Shown here: one piece after another, positions 36,654 to 50,400 of the stretch
How positions within the stretch are numbered: the stretch's first letter is position 1
Layout of the letters: every line of letters starts with the position of its first letter
Source of the DNA: Rhododendron vialii
Lineage: Eukaryota > Streptophyta > Magnoliopsida > Ericales > Ericaceae
Direction: 5' to 3'
Length of the DNA stretch: 64,000 nucleotides
Assembly: GCF_030253575.1 (NCBI RefSeq)
Contig: NC_080567.1
Location: 30,330,501 to 30,394,500 of the forward strand
Notes under the pieces: generated by a model
The model's database searches: none
Seen by the model: only the letters and a program-made list of their open reading frames with translations
Told to the model about the DNA's origin: nothing
Position numbers and translations under genes: made by a program

Positions 36654-39600
36654 CTAATCACACTTGATGTTACGGTAGATCCTTCTTACGAACAAATTGG
36701 AACCCAAATAACCAACAGCTCCTGAAATATTTAGAAAGGTCGGCCAGAAGTTATTTACATATGAAGAGCGATAAATACATTATGAAAATAAATCAAGCAA
36801 AGGTCCCTGCAAACCCTAGTAAGCCCCAGATACTACTGGACTTGTGGCAGTCAAACCCTCAATTTCGTTCAAAGTACAAAAAATAAAAATCCAAATTCAT
36901 TAAAGAATAGATTTCAAGAGGAAAACAGATGGCCTCTTTAAGTACAAATCGAGCCGATCAAAATTCTGACGTGATTCAACTGGTCCACTAATTCCACTAA
37001 ATACCAAGCAAAGTATACATATTGGAGTTCTCTTTCGAAAGGATTTCAAATCGAATATCACATTCCCTAATACGGTTACCATTGTTCCATAGAAACGTGC
37101 TTCAAAATGGTATAAAGCTTTGGGATGTAGAAAATATCCTTTACATGAATTAGAAGAAGCAACAATAACAAGGTGCAGTAAGGCAAAATTTGGAATGGAA
37201 GTAGTTCAACTCACCACAGAGAATTCCTAACCCAAGGCAAAACATGAGAGTGTATCCAAAATAGAAGCTGGTCTGGAAGAAGCCTGACATCTTAGTCTTC
37301 ACAGAGTAGTAATATATTGAATACAAGTACACATAGACAGCCGTGGAGGCAGCAGAGAAAAATGAAGTCCACTGCCAGTGATAGTTCTCAGCATTTAGCA
37401 AGAAATATGTCCCAACAATTGTAACGCAGACCGTTACAATCAAGAGAATCACAAAAACCAGCAGCATAAATCCATAGACATAGTACACCTGTCAAGTGTA
37501 AGATAAAAAAAGTGTCATTGAACTTTGACCAGGCATTTGATTAAGAAGGTTTTTTTTTTTTCCATTTATTTATCCCTTCAAAAGTGCAAATGAATACAAA
37601 TTGAAACTACATTTTACCATAAAACATCATGAAGCAGAATAAATGAAACTATCGACCATTCAAACAGAACTGAACTAGAGCAAATATAATCGACGAAAGG
37701 GTTGGAACTTGGAGCTGTCAAATTGTTCAGCCACCCCGTGCTTACATTGTCCTTGAAAGATTCATTTCATGCAATGATGTCATTTTGTTTCTATAAAACT
37801 GAGTACCATAAAGACACCTGATCTAAAGTCTTCAATCCAGATAATCTCGTATGACCCCTAAATAACTAGACTGAACACACAATTCCAAGAAATTACAGCA
37901 CTCAGAAATTTGAATCATGTAAATCATAGGACGACTTCCATGGGTACTGGCATTTTAACTATTTGTTTATGCAAGGCGAAGGACAACCAAGCATTTGTAT
38001 GAAAGCCTTTCAAACATGAAAATCAAGTTGTCACATTTACCTTGTAATTCCAGAAGGATGTGAAAACAAAATACATCTCAATGAATATGCTGCCAAACGG
38101 TAGTAGCCCTCCCATCAAAGAAACTACAGATGGTGTAAGGTACCATTTCTTCTCTGGGATTGGACGAGGAATGGTCTTCACACGGCATGGATTGTTTGGG
38201 GCACCACTACAGTTTCTTCCCACGACGGTACCAAGAAGTGCAAGGGGAAAAGAGATGAAAGCCCAAATAAGGAAAACAACCACGATCGTGCCAAAAGGAA
38301 TAGCGGCTAGCGATCCATAGAATATAGCAATTGTATTCAAAACGAAACCAATCCCAAAGCACATAAATGGGAAAAGTGATGCACTGAGGACCATTGATTT
38401 TATCCAGTTTTTACCTGATAAGAAGAGGACATAAATAATGTAGTAAAACTGTAAAACCATCAAAGAGAAGCTCTGCATTTCAATGGTGCTATACAGAAAA
38501 TCAAATGCGCATAACATCTAAGGCAAATACAGCACTAGCTGGATATTGAGCATACCTCCATTGCGTGAATACATTCCACCACTTACGTAACCCGATATAA
38601 ATGATGTCAAAGCATAGCATAGTATGAAGGTTGTCACTATGGCTCCTCTCCTAAAGAAGATAAGCAGAAGTATAAGTACCAATATGAAGCCACTGCTTGG
38701 AATAAATAACAAAAAAACTCTCAAGAACGAGAATAGAAAAGGGAATAGGTCTATCCTGACAAGCAACTCAAAATCAAATGACAAACAAATTATGAATGTA
38801 GAGAACAAACATCACCATTACCCTGGGACAAGGAACCAAATTTACACACAACGAGACGTGAATGGGGTGATCAATAAGGCAACCAACAGAAATGATCTAT
38901 GGCTTGATGACAAACACAATATTTCAAGGCTAGCAAATTCATTCTCAACATACCCTATGTACAAGGTTCCAACAATTGCAACCAAGATGACAAGGAGAAC
39001 AAGCAACGCCAACTGAGCACCCGTCCCAACAACAGCAGAAAGTAAAACTAGATTGCGAGGAGGCCGAAAAACATCCCCATGGACGAGCTTCCAACCAGAC
39101 TCCTCACTTACATCTCTTTCCTGAAAATGAGGTCATAAAATTTCAACCAATTATGGGTTGTCACAAGATATTAACATCTCTTATTCCAATTGAAATGTAG
39201 GCAATAGGCCCATTCTAAGGGGGAAAACAGCAGATCCAGGGGGGGAAACGGTCAGTAGGGAAAACAACAGAACATAAATAGACAGTAACATTCAATTGGG
39301 AACAAAGCAAATACATTTGTTTGAGAGCATTACCAAAGACTCCAAATCATCATCCTCCCGAGCATATTTCGCGTAGTCATTTCTAAGCGTTCGCATTAGT
39401 ATCATTGACACCAGACCAGTTAGAAAGATAACCATCATGAACGAATTAAAAATGGAGAACCAGTGTATCTGCATTGTACAAATGAATCACAGTTAAGTTC
39501 TCGCGACCGGTTCATAAGTACCATAAACCAACTAAAAGTTCAAATCCCCTAACAACTTGGCCTAAATTATAATCTCCATTTCGTATCAACAAGCACCACA

Positions 39601-42600
39601 GTTGGTGAATTGCCAATGAACATGCAAATGGAAGAACCAAGATTTAAAAGGCAAATAGCATCCACTATTTCACCTTCTTCCAACACGCCAGTAATAACCA
39701 CATTCCACTGTGGTAGGGCCGGGGAAACACAAGAAATTTACCTGATGCTCAAAGAAAGGGTAATCCAAGTAAACATTGAAACGGCGAGCAAAAGTGACAT
39801 TAGTTTCGATCCATTTGACAGAATATGTCATGTGTAGCGTTGTCCCCACTTCCAACGGTTTAGGGCTCTCTTGAGTGAGATTAACATGAATGATCTGCTT
39901 AAAAGAAAATAATCAAAATCGAACACGCGAAGAGGCCATAAAAAATTCCACATGGTTAAGAATCCAGAACCTGATTCTTGTTGTATTTAACAAGGATGTT
40001 CTTATGTGTGTAAAGCACGTGCTTCTTGTTATCACTATTCTTGTCAGGATGTAGCTCACCGACAAAACCTACAAGAATGGTAAGATGATGCATTAAAGCA
40101 ATAGGTATCATTTTACTGTCTAAAAAAGCTACAAATCAAAAGACACTGTTTCATTTTCCAACCTCAAAGTATTACACAATCCTCATTTTGGCCTTTAAAC
40201 TTCACTTCTTTTTTTGCGACCATCAAATTTGAGCTCAACTCTGCGATCTTAATTCTTAACTTCCAATTTTCAATGTGGTGTGGTTATTTCCGTTATAAGG
40301 AAAGACAATATGGTTAAAGGACAAAATGAAAAAATCTCAAGTTTAGCGACCAAAATGAGAAAAGGTTTAAGGTGCAAAGTGTAATTTTTCATAGTTACAA
40401 GAAAAAGGTTAAATACAAAACAAAAAGTAAAACAACACGTACCCCATAGAGGTAGATCATCTGAACTTGTAATCAGCAACCAGAGACCAAGAAAAACGAG
40501 ATCAGAAAAAAAAGGCAACAAAAATTAGGATAAAACTTAAAGAAACTATATAAAAAATTGCAACACAGAAAATAAACATCCACACCAAATAAAAAGGCTA
40601 TGTAATCATGTTCCCCCAAACCGTATTTCGTATGGAGCCACATAATTGGAATTATACAAGTGTCAGTGCCCATCGCAATATCAAGGATCCTTACTGGTGC
40701 TCAAGGCATCCAATGCAAAAGTCAAGAGGAAAGAGTAAAAATCAGAAAGTTGAAAAAGCGAAAAGAAAAGGGACATATTCTCGAGCCTGCTAGAACTCCA
40801 CGAAATACTCCTGTCCAGTACAACACTTGACAGGCTTCAATTTGTTTAAGTATTTCACTATTTCTTGTCTCTAATCATGTTTCTAAGCTAAATAGACAAA
40901 GCTACAGGTGGTTGATGAATAAAATGAATGTTCATTTATTACGCTGTTATGTTAAGAAACCAAACCAACAAAGAGGATATTACTACTTTTTAATGATGAC
41001 CATCACCGCAGTAGCATTTAATTACCACGATCACTATAATCATAAGTAGTAATTTATGCAGATGAAATTCTGATAAGCAAGGCGACATGTGCCGTATGGC
41101 CAAAGCATTGTTCAGGCAATATATGCTGGAACTGAGGTCATCACGGATCATGGTAGAAATTGCTTAATATTATTTCAATTTCCATTTTCCATATAATAAC
41201 TAACATTATTCTGCTCCGAACAACAAAGTAGCACATCAAGGATACAAGCACAACCCAGTTTCTACACTAGTGACGTAGGATTACAGTGAAAAGTTGCAAC
41301 TATCTAGTGTCTATGAATTCTCAGCAAAGATGATGCACTCTCTTCCCAAGCCAGGCAATTCAGAATCTTCCGAAACAAATTTGATTCCAATTTCCTTGAG
41401 AACCCCAAGGTCCAAATTTTTACTGCATTTTCAAATCCATTCATCCATCATCAGACCAGTAGCAAAAAGAAGATGATAGCAAATACATACCCATGAAAAA
41501 TTCGAACCAATAACTACTCTCAACAGCATCCTTAAATTGTTTCACATTTGCTTCATCAAGTTCGATATCGCAAATGGAGTTCTTATCCACATTTTCTGCC
41601 AAACAAAGCCAAAGTTTGCCACTATTTTCAGTTAAACACAATAAACTAACCACTCAAAAGATTATGGAAGACGCTTTGTTTTGTTAAGTGTGTAGCAGAA
41701 GATGCACGTACTTCGGAATTTTATGTCGATCTGACTATCAATGAGTTCATTGCCACCGAGAACCTCACCGAGACCACCCCACTTGTGAGCCGCATTGCTA
41801 GATTGATGACAAAATGGAAGGCTATAATAGTTGTATGTTTCTTGTGGATTATTGTAAGGACCAACCTTATTTACCCATAGGGTAACAGGGTCGTCCTGTT
41901 GATACTACAGAAAGGAACAAAATGGTGTCAGACAACTGCATCTTGCGACAAGAAATGTGAATAGCAAACAGAAAGGAACCAGTTTGACCTATTTCTGGAG
42001 AAAATAGATAGATTGCAACGAATGGCACTTAGCTTAGGGCCTTAGACCATCTCTAACCTTGAGCAATATTGGGCACAGGTGACAAGTGCGATGTGCCGTG
42101 GTAAAGCTTATGTTGGTATGTCTATTCGAACGTTCAACAAGCATAAGTGATATGGAAGTTAACTTGAGCAGCAATACAATCGAGTTGAGAAGGTTTATTT
42201 TCATCATATCACAGTCTTACCACTATTCGATCCCACTAAACCATGGCTGACGAGAGCAAGGTCTCATCAACGAATGATGTGGAGGAATAAACTGAATTTA
42301 TCAACTAGTATGCAAAATTGGCCGGCCACCAGCCTGGACTTCAATTACCTAGGCATGAACCTTTAACTGGGGTTTGGGTTATGCTTGGGTTCAGCTAGGA
42401 GTGGGCACAGGTCGACACAGTCTTGGCCTGGTTCACATGCTGTCGGAACATTTTTACAACCCTAACATATACAAATCGAACAAAAACTAAAATAAGAAAC
42501 AACGAAGTAAAGAGAGATCGTATTCAGACATAGTGCCGAGGAGCAAATTATGGAAGGGGTTGTGATGCAATTGCCACTGTTAGAAAATAAAATGAACAGA

Positions 42601-44523
42601 AGAAAGCAAAAATACAAAGCCAACGCTATGGTGCAATTGCCATGCATGGGAACCTTTTGTGCCAATTATTTTTATAATAACTAGAATTATTAAAACCATG
42701 CAGAGAAAAAGATGGCTACTATTCTCGCAGATTCGTTCTATAGATCTATTGGTTCGCTTGTTTTATAGCGCCCTTAGAACATTATGGGTTGACTAAGTTG
42801 TCAAGTATCATAATATGCTATCCTGAGCTCATACTTTTGTTCTGAACAAATTTTAATTAATGAGCAAATTATGGAAGGGGTGAAGCCTGATTTAAGAAGA
42901 AAACAAAGAGGTACTTCTCCCTTTCATCACTCCTTTCTTGTACCGAATGAGATTAATGTCCAAGGGGTTCATACCTTTGGGGACAACCAGAAAAGGAAAG
43001 CGTTACCAGGCTAAGAGTTTCAACGGAGACATAAGGATTGGATTGCCCAAATGTTATTGCTTCCTACGGAGGATTTAATATAGGCAGATAGCTTCCTTGC
43101 TTGCCACACGGCTTTCCAACCATATATGACGAGCAGTCCTGCTAGCAACTGCCGGGCTTACCGGGGTCTAGGAACCTGGAACCTGCTTCCCAAAAAGAAG
43201 GGATGCTTTCGCTGACCATGTCTAATGTATTCATAACAGAAAAGAACAGAGATTTAAGTCCCCTTTTCTAAGATGAAGTCAACTTTCCCCTCGTATTAAC
43301 TATTTAAACAGGCTCATGTATTCAGCGGCTCTTCTCCTTCTTTGACTACTGTCAATCCTATATCTTCCTTCTCCTCCTAAACTCCCAAAGTCAGAATCAA
43401 GGAGTTCCTTTCCAATATCAGCTGTGTTTTAAAAAGTGAGGGTCGGCACAGGCTAAAGCATTAGGGGAGGTGAAGCACCTCTGTAGCACCTCAAAATCCT
43501 TGAGCCGAAGTGCCTCTGTAGCATATCAGACATTGCTTCAACGGTGAAGTCATTGGGATTCGTATCTCATCAACGAATTTCTGATTAAATGATCAGTACT
43601 TATTACTTATTAGTATGTAAACATATCGTTTACTTGCTTGTTACATCAAAACATATGGTTGGCTGCGTGTAAGATCTTGGCCCCGCTAAACCCAAATCAA
43701 AGCGCCGCCCTCGCATATCATCAACACAAAAAAATTGAGCAAGCTCCACCACTCTAAAGGAAATAAACTACCACTCTACCCACCCCGCTGTCATGCATAT
43801 ACCATAGGCCCATAGATAACACTCACCAACCTATTAATTCAGTACTCTCTAATCTCGCTTGTACACAACCCTCCATACGACAAATTATTCCGTACCCTGG
43901 GGCAGGCCCCTTCAATACCACACATCGGAGTGGGGCCTACACCCATTATCTCCACAGTCCAGTGTTCTAAAAGTCGATAGGCGCTCTTTGGGTGGAAGAG
44001 GGGCGCCCAACTCCCTAGGTGGTGGCTGACTAGTCGGCGCCTAGGCTAATTTTTATCTAGGCGTTGGACCCCCGCCTAGCGCCTAGGCACCAACCAGTCC
44101 GACCGATTTTTAGAACAGAGCTCCACACCAATTTGTGGTTGAAAAGGGCCGCACCGAATAATTTCTCCCTCTGGAAAGGCCCAAGATCTAAACCCCAAAA
44201 ACGAAGTATTTCCATAACAAATAAACCGTTATGTACTACAAAATTAAAGCAGTTTACAGAGCGCAATTGCAAAGAAATGAACATCAACACACGTAGATCT
44301 GAATACATATTACATAACGCGAATACAATCAGCCGTGTTGGGATCTGAGAGCTTAAATGTTAAATTAGAACCATAAACGCAGCTGAAATTAGTGATTTTT
44401 CTCAAAACCTATTACGTATTACGCAACGCATACCTTGTGATCGTGCTCCGAAGCGAACGCCAAGGAGACGATGAGGAGGGCGGTGAAGGCGAAGGAGGGG
44501 ATGGATCCGACGGTGAGACGCAT
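36654..44523 (-). CDS. Transmembrane nine (TM9SF/nonaspanin) protein, TMN8/11/12 type
   Basis: Twelve exons: 44,523-44,434; 41,904-41,712; 41,595-41,491; 40,460-40,443 (18 bp); 40,068-39,971; 39,894-39,742; 39,468-39,334; 39,120-38,954; 38,650-38,556; 38,414-38,041; 37,488-37,215; 36,721-36,654. All are in phase, giving 589 aa, the family length. A signal peptide ([20 protein letters not shown]) precedes the luminal domain with [21 protein letters not shown] and [19 protein letters not shown]. The nine-TM region begins at [42 protein letters not shown] and [12 protein letters not shown] lie in loops. The C-terminus RIYRNIKCD carries the KxD/E-type Golgi retention signal. These proteins act in Golgi/endosomal membrane trafficking. 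Intron 1 (2.5 kb) holds a hAT MITE. Exon 4 begins with GAT after ATG-G, giving MDDLPLWG. The gene is the intact parent of the broken copy at 45,728-46,567 and 62,391-62,480. Confidence 0.94.
43965..44119. mobile_element. hAT-like foldback MITE in TMN intron 1
   Basis: The ends CAGTGTTCTAAAA and (inverted) CTCTGTTCTAAAAATCGG flank an interior of TAGGCGCCTAGGC palindromes. CTCCACA occurs on both sides. The paralogous site at 62,105-62,125 in the TMN copy has no such element. The boundary is uncertain by a few bases. Confidence 0.68.
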
Positions 44524-45169
44524 CGGGATCGCCGGCATTTCGGATCTAACTGTGAGGAAGAGTCGGAGAGAGAGAGAGAGAGATAGAAGTCAGAGGCTTG
44601 TGTGTTGTTGATTACCTTCGCTTCTGGCTTTTGTTTCTTCCTTCGGGAGCGTTCAAAGAGAGACAGACTGTACGAGCTCGTGCTTGCGAATTTTAGGTTA
44701 AAATAGACCGCTGGGTGTGTATATTGTAACGGAGAATAATGTCTTGTGTGTATTGGAACAGTTTTTTTTTTCCCTTTCAAAAAAAAAAACTGTCTCTCTT
44801 TATTAAAAACACAAACGACCCAAATGGTGTTCGACTTAGCTTACGCGCACCTCAATTAATTTATCATTCATCAACATCAATGGAGGCCCCATTCGAAATC
44901 GGAGCCGCTGGACTTTGGGGTTTATTTCCTTGCTCACCAACGGGTTTCGATCTTGAGAGCTTGGGATCTTGGGGTTGTGGTCCATTTCTCATTAGGAAAA
45001 GAAAATGCGATCTTGACGGATCAGGGAAGAAAGGAGTGGTAATTTGTTCACACAACCAAAAATTCAAAAAGTACGTAAAGGTTGCCCCCATGTGAGAGTT
45101 TTATTTTGATGATCTGACTCGTTCATTTTGTAAATGTGTATGCTATGATTGCACTGTACTGTGTTAAAA
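44524..45169. other. TMN promoter region, with SINE fragment and duplication junction
   Basis: 44,524-44,600 is a GA-rich leader. A short Au-SINE fragment (AGCTTACGCGCACCTCAATT) lies at 44,828-44,862. At 45,085-45,105, GAGTTTTATTTTGATGAT matches 62,908-62,925 upstream of the TMN copy. The duplicated block therefore includes the promoter and ends near 45,130-45,170. The plus-strand frame at 44,739-45,095 shows no known domain. Confidence 0.55.
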
Positions 45170-45727
45170 ATGACGACCTTTTGAAGCATCCCAAGCCCTT
45201 CCTTGACCAATACATCGCATAACGACCTTTCTCACACATGACATCCATGTAATCGCGTAAGAGAGAGCGAGAGATTTTCAAACCAAATGCAACTTGAAGG
45301 TAAAAGCATTTTCTTATTGCACATGTTCACTACCACAAATTACATTTCTCAATATCATTCCCTCAAGCTTCTTCTGTCACATACATATAACAAAACTAAA
45401 CAGAAGGTGAACACAGGAGAGAAGCCGTTACAAGGGACATGAATTGCCTAGGGAAGAGGATGACGATAAGTATCGAGTACCAACTTGGTCAAGTTTTAAA
45501 CAATCTCTGTAATCTAAATTATGTAATAAAAATAATAATAACGAAAAGGCCTTCCACTTATATCCCAAGACAAAAGGGGGTAAAAATCTCGGGGCTTCTC
45601 CGTGTCTAAAGATTTGCATGCCCTCCTCAAACCTCCATGCGTAGACATCAGTGGTTTCCCCGCAAGTGTTCAGAGGCTTTCTCTCGCTCATTCTCAACAA
45701 TCACGTTGTTGAGGTTAGGCAAGTACC

Positions 45728-46567
45728 CTAATCACACTTGATGTTTTGGTAGATCCTTCTTACGAACAAATTGGAACCCAAATAACCAATAGCTCCTAAA
45801 ACATAAAGAAAGGTTGACCAGAAGTTATAAACATAAGAAAGATTTGTACATAATATAAAAGACAGCCCAAGTACAGATGTGAACCAATCAAAATTTTGAG
45901 CCTAAATATCAAGATAAGAATTGATACTCATTTTCTTTTTTCGGAAAGATTTCAAATTGACAGCAAATCAAACATCACAACCCATGCTAGGATTATCAGT
46001 GTTCCATAGAAACTTGTAGTGAAATGGAAAAGCTTCGGGACTGTAGAAAATAATTCCATACAAGAAGTAGAAGTAGCAAAAATTACAAGGTGGCAAACTT
46101 TGGCATGGAAGCTGTTAAACTCACCGCAGAGAATTCCTAACCCAAGGCAAAACATGAGAGTGTATCCAAAATAGAAGCTGGTCTGGAAGAAGCCCGACAT
46201 CTTAGTCTTCACAGCGTAGTAATATATTGAATATAAGTACACATATACAGCCGTTGAGGCAGCTGAGAAAAATGAAGTCCACTGCCAGGGATAGTTCTCA
46301 GCATTAAGCAAGAAATACGCCCCAACAATTGGAAGACAAGTGGTTTGGAACGTGTGTAGCAGAAAAGCACATACTTCAAAATTTTATGTCAATCTGACTA
46401 TCAATGAGTTCATTCCCACCAAGAACTTCACCGAGACCACCCCATTTGTGAGCCGCATTGCTGGATTGATGACAAAATGGAAGGCTGTAATAATTGTACG
46501 TCTCTTGTGGGTTATTATAAGGACCAACCTTATTTACCCATAGGGTAACAGGGTAGTCTGATTGATA
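45728..46567 (-). pseudogene. Broken tandem copy of the TMN gene, 3' part
   Basis: It retains copies of exon 2 (46,567-46,375, same 193-bp length), the 3' part of exon 11 (about 46,330-46,125) and exon 12 (45,795-45,728, ending RIYQNIKCD and TAG). Exons 3-10 and the start of exon 11 are missing. Parental positions about 37,415 and 41,665 are joined at 46,331. Copy exon 2 ends AAA-TTT-TGA where the parent has AAA-TTC-CGA, a nonsense change. The flanks (45,170-45,727 and 46,570-47,508) are paralogous to 36,040-36,653 and 41,910-43,515. Exon 1 of this copy lies 16 kb away at 62,391-62,480. Confidence 0.92.
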
Positions 46568-47471
46568 CTACAGGAAGGAAAAATATGTTGTCAGACAAGT
46601 GCATCTTGTGACAAGACATGTGAATAACAAACAGAAAGGCCCAAACAGTAACCGTATTCAAAGAGAAACACCCTTTTGTCAAGATATACAAAACTAATCA
46701 CCTTGAACTTATTACCTAGCTGAAACAAAGGCCCAAACAAGTGGAATTTCTACCAACAATCCAACTCGTAAGTGAAATAAGACCCAGCAGCCTCGCCATC
46801 AAGACAACGTGGTCGGATATGTTGCATTTTTCAAATTAACGTTAGTTGTACTTCGCAGGCAGCAAAGAATTCACGCAGTCCCTCAAGCTCTCAGGAAGCT
46901 ATCACCCTCACTGGCATAGACGTGATTGTTTTAGGGCCGTGTTTCCTTTCAAATACCAGATCTCTCTTTTTCTATTTCAAACTCTATCCAACTCTTTCTC
47001 CCTATGTGAAAATTCTAGAACCAAATGGCGAGGACAAGCAACAAATACATATAAGCCAAGCCGGTGGATAGGTTTTCAAGTCCCTCTTACTTCAATTCTT
47101 TCATTTACTTATGAGTTTAGTTAAATCTACAAAATTGGTGTTTGGCTTGATAGTTGGTTGCAGTTCAATTCAACAAAACTGAGTCATACATTGTTAACCT
47201 ATTTTTTATTCTCTAGGTTTATGTGAACTTCGCATTCTACAGCATATATTCTACAGCATATAGAACTACGAGAGACCTGAACGTTAACGTTATGGTGCAA
47301 TTGCCATGTATGGGAACCTCATTGTGCTAATTATACTTCATATTTTCAAAATAACTAGAATTACTAAAACCATGCCAAGCAAAAGGTGGTTAGTATTCTT
47401 GCAGATGTTTTGCTGTTCTACATATCTATTGGTTCACTAGTTCTATAGCCCTTCGAATATTATGGGCAGAC

Positions 47472-50400
47472 TTAGGCGCTAGTTGAGGTGAAGTGCCTCT
47501 GTAGCAAACTAGCCATGTAACCTTGAAGAAGAGAAAGTTGAACTTCACTTGTCACTTGAGAGACCCCGTCATGCACCTGATGGTTACCAAAACGAAAACA
47601 ATGCATAAAAATATCAGAAAACAGATAAAACAAGTAACAAAGACTGACAACTGACAAGTCTAAATTGTTGACCACCACATCATCTCAAAGCTTCCACCAA
47701 CAATAGCACTTGTTACACGGACTTGGGTAGAACTCAACCAAACCCTAGTTCTGCTGATTTGATTTCTATGATTTCTTCTTCTAAAATCGATCATGTTAGA
47801 GCTTGTCCCACATTGATTAATTATAACCTCCAAAACTAGTATATGAGCTTGGGCAGCCTCTTCATTCATGGTGAATTAGTTTTGAGTTGGATGCTTTAAT
47901 AGATCAAATCAGTGAACTTAACAAAACTAAAAATTATGCGAAAAATGGAATAAAATTCTGCAATTTTCCAAAAAACGACCAACAATTAAAATAGTACGAT
48001 TAAATCTTGAACTATTTCTCCCAACAGGGGAAAAGAAAGGTCTTGAACTATATCAAATGCTCACACACCCAACTACATAGTACTACATATTAAAAATCAA
48101 AGAGAAGACATGGACGTAAATGTACATTGAATACATGGCATACTCGTTTGTACAAATACATCTACGCTCATAGTTACATCTTAAGGAGTTTCAATCAAGT
48201 AAAACATAAAGCTAATGCAGACCATCATCAATTAATCACAATTTTTAGTTGGTAAATGGTACGTAGGAAGAGATAAACTGATCATAGCTTTGATAAATAA
48301 AGCGTGGACGAAAGACATCTACGGCTAGCAAGATGGAATTACTCATAATAATATAACCTGAGTTAGAAAAGCAGTGCAAAAGTCAACCCCTACACTCAAC
48401 TAACACTCATGAATCAACACCAACAAACTTGAGGACCTCCAAAATCCAGTAAACAAAGGCATGAATGTCATTACAGATGCAATGAGGACCAACAAGATAA
48501 AGACGAGTTAAAGTTACAAGAAAGCACCTTCATCTCATCCTTTCGCACATGACCATTGTTGATTTCACCTTCATCTGCATAATTCAATAATGGTGTCATG
48601 CTAGATGAAGATATCCTCCTTTCTCGCCTCCGATGAAACAAAGCCCATCCAAAAAGTGCAGATACCAAAATAATGTAAAAGATTGCCAATGAAAACTCTA
48701 CGCATTTGACCTACAAGCATCAAATAAAAATCTTAGGCCATTTCATGAAATACAGTCGTGAATCATGACACAAGTCACACATGGAGCTCCTAATAGATAA
48801 CTACTTTTATAATACCATGAAGTCATCAAATCATGAATTACTAAAACAGCCAGTATGTTTCCGAAAATCTAAACCTTAAGAGACCCGATACTGATGGAGC
48901 ATGGATCCTTTTCGTGGGGGGAAGGGGGTTCTAAGTCTGAGCACACAGGAGACGCATGGCAATCCCCACAAGAGCATCCCAATGAAGTGTCACCACAAGA
49001 ATAAACAGATACGTTCATGAGCTCCATTCTGGATGATTCAGGAAACCTTGACCGAAAGGTAATGGCATAAGGTGACCCAGGTAAACCAAGATCTGCTTGC
49101 TGACCAATAAATGCAAACCATTCTGGCAAACGAAAATTAAAGACATAAAGTACTCAAAGAAAAGCACACACTAGCATCCAATCATGCAAGCAATTAAGGT
49201 ATTGATAACCACAAGGATACAAAGGCATTCAGACGCCAATAAAGCCACGATGCAACTTAATTCCGAACTGTGGAAAATTGAAAAAATTATCCAATTTCCT
49301 GTTCTAAGATTTATAACAGCAGTTCATCTCAATGTCTCCATGAGTTTAATACTATCCTCTTGAGTGGATATATGAGGGGCTTAAAGGGGGGGTGAGGGGA
49401 AGAAGAGAGAACCAGCTGCAAACTGAAAGCATAAGTTACCTCTAAAAGTTTGAGCGCCTGCACCAACAAATTCTAACGCCCTTGTATTCATGGTTCTAAA
49501 CTTTACATCTTTGCAGGAGTTGTATAACCCTTCTCCAAAACTATCAGTTACAAAAAAGTCAATGCCATCAACAGTCAGGTTGCCGCTCCCCTGAGAAACA
49601 GAACATTAAGTCACGAGTAGGTAAACTGTAAGCATGACACAAAAATATCGATATACTAGCTACATAAGGGGAAGGATGAAAACTTACTTGAAAAGCACAT
49701 TGGTAATTACATTTTCTGCACTACAAACAAAACACATCCTCAAATCGTAAGACTAGTATACCTTACTTTGGAACTGGAAGTCACATTGATGAATAAACTC
49801 TGATTTTGGGAACATGACATCTCACAGAAAAGATTTAGAAAGTTCCTCAAGCATGCTAGGCAGCCTACAAGGAAAGGAACTGCCTACAGAAATTGAACGG
49901 ATTAAGAAATATGTAAATCCTATAAAAGGGAGAAATACTAGTTAGTACTTGTAACATTCTCAGCTGAAGATGGTTCACATGGCAAACACTGCTCTAAAAT
50001 GTCGAACACATCCCATATCTAGCTCAACTGCCAAGTGTCTAACTCACAACTCTCATATAAATGTAGAGGAGTCCATGTATCTCCGTAAAAACAGGACAGT
50101 GCCACCATTCTCTAAGTAAACAACTAAACCCTAATAGGCTAATACAAATAAAATACAGGGGTGAATGTCTGCAGTTGACTTTAACTCCAAGAAAACACTT
50201 AAATAAAATAAAATAGAATGTTCACTTCTTACTTGTTGAACTTGTGCACGCAATGTCTCAAATTGAGCCTCTGTACAACAAACATTTCCGCTTATTGTTG
50301 GACACAAGCTTTGGACTCTCTCGGAAAACAACTTATCAGGCTGCAAAGGATACAAAACCATGATCAAGTACCATCACACATTGAAGGATGCAAAACTTTT

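Noticed and set aside
44739-45095. 118-codon plus-strand frame
   Set aside because: Lies in the TMN promoter and contains SINE-derived sequence; no domain recognised.
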